Shown here piece by piece: positions 42,039-43,673 of a stretch of 43,673 bases of DNA. The notes beneath the pieces are model-generated. The model saw only the letters and a list, made by a program, of their open reading frames with translations. It was not told the origin of the DNA and did no database searches. The stretch comes from GCA-002728855 sp036340635. Its GTDB lineage: Bacteria; Bacteroidota; Bacteroidia; Flavobacteriales; Flavobacteriaceae. The stretch covers positions 1-43,673 of the forward strand of contig JAYYYF010000001.1 of the NCBI GenBank assembly GCA_036340635.1, in the 5' to 3' direction. The position numbers and the translations under genes are program-made. The stretch's first letter is position 1. The number at the start of each line of letters is the position of its first letter.

Positions 42039-43565
42039 TTAAATATCAGATGAGATGGCAATAGGATTTCCTTTCAGAGTTGCAGAACTTGCCTCTTTAA
42101 TTCTAACATCAACAAAATCCCCAACAGTATAATTTTCTTTAGGAAAAATAACTACATTATTTTGAGAGGTTCTACCGCTCCAAAATTTATCAGATCTTTT
42201 TGAACTTTTTTCAATTAGCACACAAACTTTTTTACCAACCATTAAATCTGAACGATACTTACTGTGAAGTTGTTGCAGAGAAATAATTTCTTGAAGACGT
42301 CTTTTTTTTATCGTTTCAGGGACATCATCACTCATTTTTCTTGCGGCAAGAGTACCTGGTCGCTCTGAATAGGAAAACATAAATCCAAAGTCATACTTAA
42401 CATATTCCATTAGACTTAAAGTCTCTTTATGATCTTTTTCTTTTTCTCCGGGGAATCCAGCAATCATATCATGAGATATTCCGCAATTAGGTATTATTTC
42501 TTTGATTTTATCGATTAGCTCAACATATTCTTCTCGTGTATGTTTCCTATTCATTTTTTCTAGAACCGAATTACTTCCTGATTGTACCGGTAGATGAATA
42601 TGATTACATATATTCTCATATTTTGACATTGTCTTTATTACATCAATAGACATATCCTGTGGATTTGAAGTTGAAAACCTGACTCTCATTTTTGGTTGTT
42701 CAGTCGCAACAAGGCTAAGTAATTTTGAAAAATTAACTGCAGTTTTTCTTTGAAGTAAGCTTGCCTTTTTGAAATCTTTTTTTGGCCCACCACCAAACCA
42801 TAAATAACTATCTACATTTTGACCTAGAAGTGTAACCTCTTTGTAGCCTTCTTTTGATAGCTGATTAATTTCTTTCAAAATACTTTTAGGATCTCTACTT
42901 CTTTCTCTTCCCCTTGTATAGGGGACAACGCAAAAAGTACACATATTATCACAGCCCCTCATAATTGAAACAAAAGCACCAACGCCATTAGAGTTTATCC
43001 TTACAGGATTTATATCGCCATAGGTTTCTTCCTTTGAAAGAATTACATTAATTGCCTCTCGATTTTTTTCTATTTCTTCTAGCAGTTTCGGAAAATCTTT
43101 GTAAGCATCGGGACCGACAACAAGATCTACTATTTTTTCTTCTTCAAGAAGTTTTTCTTTTAATCTCTCAGCCATACAGCCCATAATGCCAATTTTTAGG
43201 CTTCTATTTTTTTCTTTGAAAGAGTTAAAATGATGAAGCCTATTTCTTACTGTTTTTTCAGCTTTATCTCTAATAGAGCAAGTGTTAATTAATACAAGAT
43301 CAGCTGATGAAATCTTATCAGTATTTTTAAATCCTTGTTTTGACAAGATTGAAGCAACAATCTCACTATCTGAAAAATTCATTTGACACCCATATGATTC
43401 AATGTAAACTTTCTTTCCGCATCTATTTTCCTTAGCAATTTTTTGATTTTTGATGATTTTTTTGCTTTTACTATTCGGTTTTTTTGGAGATAAAATAGTC
43501 ACTTCTCCATTAACGAAGTTTGGGTCTTTATTTAAATCAACATTAAAGTGTTTATCCCCTCTCAT
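42039..43565 (-). CDS. miaB: tRNA-2-methylthio-N6-dimethylallyladenosine synthase
   Basis: 508 residues. An N-terminal UPF0004 domain supplies Cys60, Cys96 and Cys130 for the auxiliary iron-sulfur cluster. The radical-SAM domain has C205-x3-C209-x2-C212 (RGCDNMCTFC). A C-terminal TRAM domain (about 440-505) follows. It methylthiolates A37 of tRNAs that read UNN codons, a group that includes the tRNA-Phe in this window. The N-terminus is about 45 residues longer than in E. coli and basic; no later ATG suits the domain. It starts the miaB, activator, lptE, TPR, secG run. Confidence 0.95.
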   Translation of the reverse strand: MRGDKHFNVDLNKDPNFVNGEVTILSPKKPNSKSKKIIKNQKIAKENRCGKKVYIESYGCQMNFSDSEIVASILSKQGFKNTDKISSADLVLINTCSIRDKAEKTVRNRLHHFNSFKEKNRSLKIGIMGCMAERLKEKLLEEEKIVDLVVGPDAYKDFPKLLEEIEKNREAINVILSKEETYGDINPVRINSNGVGAFVSIMRGCDNMCTFCVVPYTRGRERSRDPKSILKEINQLSKEGYKEVTLLGQNVDSYLWFGGGPKKDFKKASLLQRKTAVNFSKLLSLVATEQPKMRVRFSTSNPQDMSIDVIKTMSKYENICNHIHLPVQSGSNSVLEKMNRKHTREEYVELIDKIKEIIPNCGISHDMIAGFPGEKEKDHKETLSLMEYVKYDFGFMFSYSERPGTLAARKMSDDVPETIKKRRLQEIISLQQLHSKYRSDLMVGKKVCVLIEKSSKRSDKFWSGRTSQNNVVIFPKENYTVGDFVDVRIKEASSATLKGNPIAISSDI

Positions 43566-43608
43566 TCCTCAGCTATTAAATTTTAGAACTTAAATTATTA
43601 GAATTATA

Positions 43609-43616
43609 CAAAGTTA
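43609..43616 (-). promoter_or_regulatory. Candidate -7 element for the miaB operon
   Basis: The minus strand reads TAACTTTG, an exact TAnnTTTG match, 44 bases before the miaB ATG, implying a leader of about 37 bases. A dyad similar to the one before groES lies just upstream (43624-43636). Confidence 0.42.
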
Positions 43617-43673
43617 AAAAAAATGACAAATTGGCATAAGTTTATTCAAATTCAAATTTATATAGTTGATATA

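Noticed and set aside
43632..43650. Sigma-54 promoter on the plus strand near the right edge
   Set aside because: TTGGCATAAG resembles a -24 element, but the bases at the -12 position do not match, and no downstream gene is visible in the window.

Overview
The window is a stretch of chromosome from an AT-rich member of the Bacteroidota, most likely a marine Flavobacteriia. The grounds are a type IX secretion (T9SS) type B sorting domain, TonB-dependent transport, the GYDIA-type GHMP kinase beside a class II HMG-CoA reductase, Bacteroidota-type LptC and LptE, Bacteroidota-like -7 promoter motifs (TAnnTTTG), almost no Shine-Dalgarno sequences, and very dense gene packing. Nearly everything is core-type gene content. 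I see no phage, insertion sequence, CRISPR array or other mobile element, and no non-coding gap longer than 180 bases.

Layout. 1-8795 (+): a giant repetitive surface adhesin (start cut by the window edge, at least 12 DUF11 repeats, T9SS type B C-terminal domain) followed directly by a multi-domain PorE/OmpA-like periplasmic protein. 8804-9801 (-): tRNA-Phe and a Tat-exported sugar isomerase-like protein. 9894-17481 (+): coaX, an outer-membrane protein, a TPR protein, lptC, a small membrane protein, a CNNM/CorC protein and a PpiD-like foldase. 17478-19689 (-): GYDIA GHMP kinase and HMG-CoA reductase (mevalonate pathway). 19868-22019 (+): POT peptide transporter and a secreted thioredoxin-like protein. 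22028-24213 (-): lpxB, a small membrane protein and surE. 24340-26466 (+): Prc-type periplasmic protease. 26474-33955 (-): the rod-shape operon mreB-mreC-mreD-mrdA-rodA, preceded by a GAF/fRMsr-like gene and purH. 34044-37142 (+): a three-gene putative metal-uptake unit (HYC_CC_PP-like protein, TonB receptor, HMA protein). 37211-43565 (-): miaB, a sigma-54 activator, lptE, a TPR protein, secG, groES and groEL.

How the genes work together. Several units build the cell envelope: lipid A (lpxB), LPS export (lptC, lptE), the elongasome (mre/mrd/rodA), the Sec pathway (secG), and envelope folding and turnover (PpiD-like, Prc-like). The left end is a surface adhesin with a likely periplasmic anchor or secretion partner.

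The observations most worth following are four. (1) A sigma-54-like -24 element and an inverted repeat lie in front of groESL, in the same gene cluster as a sensor-less sigma-54 activator with an unusual linker. (2) Three adjacent predicted envelope proteins at 34044-37142 each carry a Cys-Cys pair. (3) The adhesin shows a four-repeat higher-order period. (4) The PorE/OmpA-like protein carries an extra N-terminal SPOR domain, and no PorP/SprF gene lies beside it. All functions are inferred from sequence recognition by eye; no database search was run.
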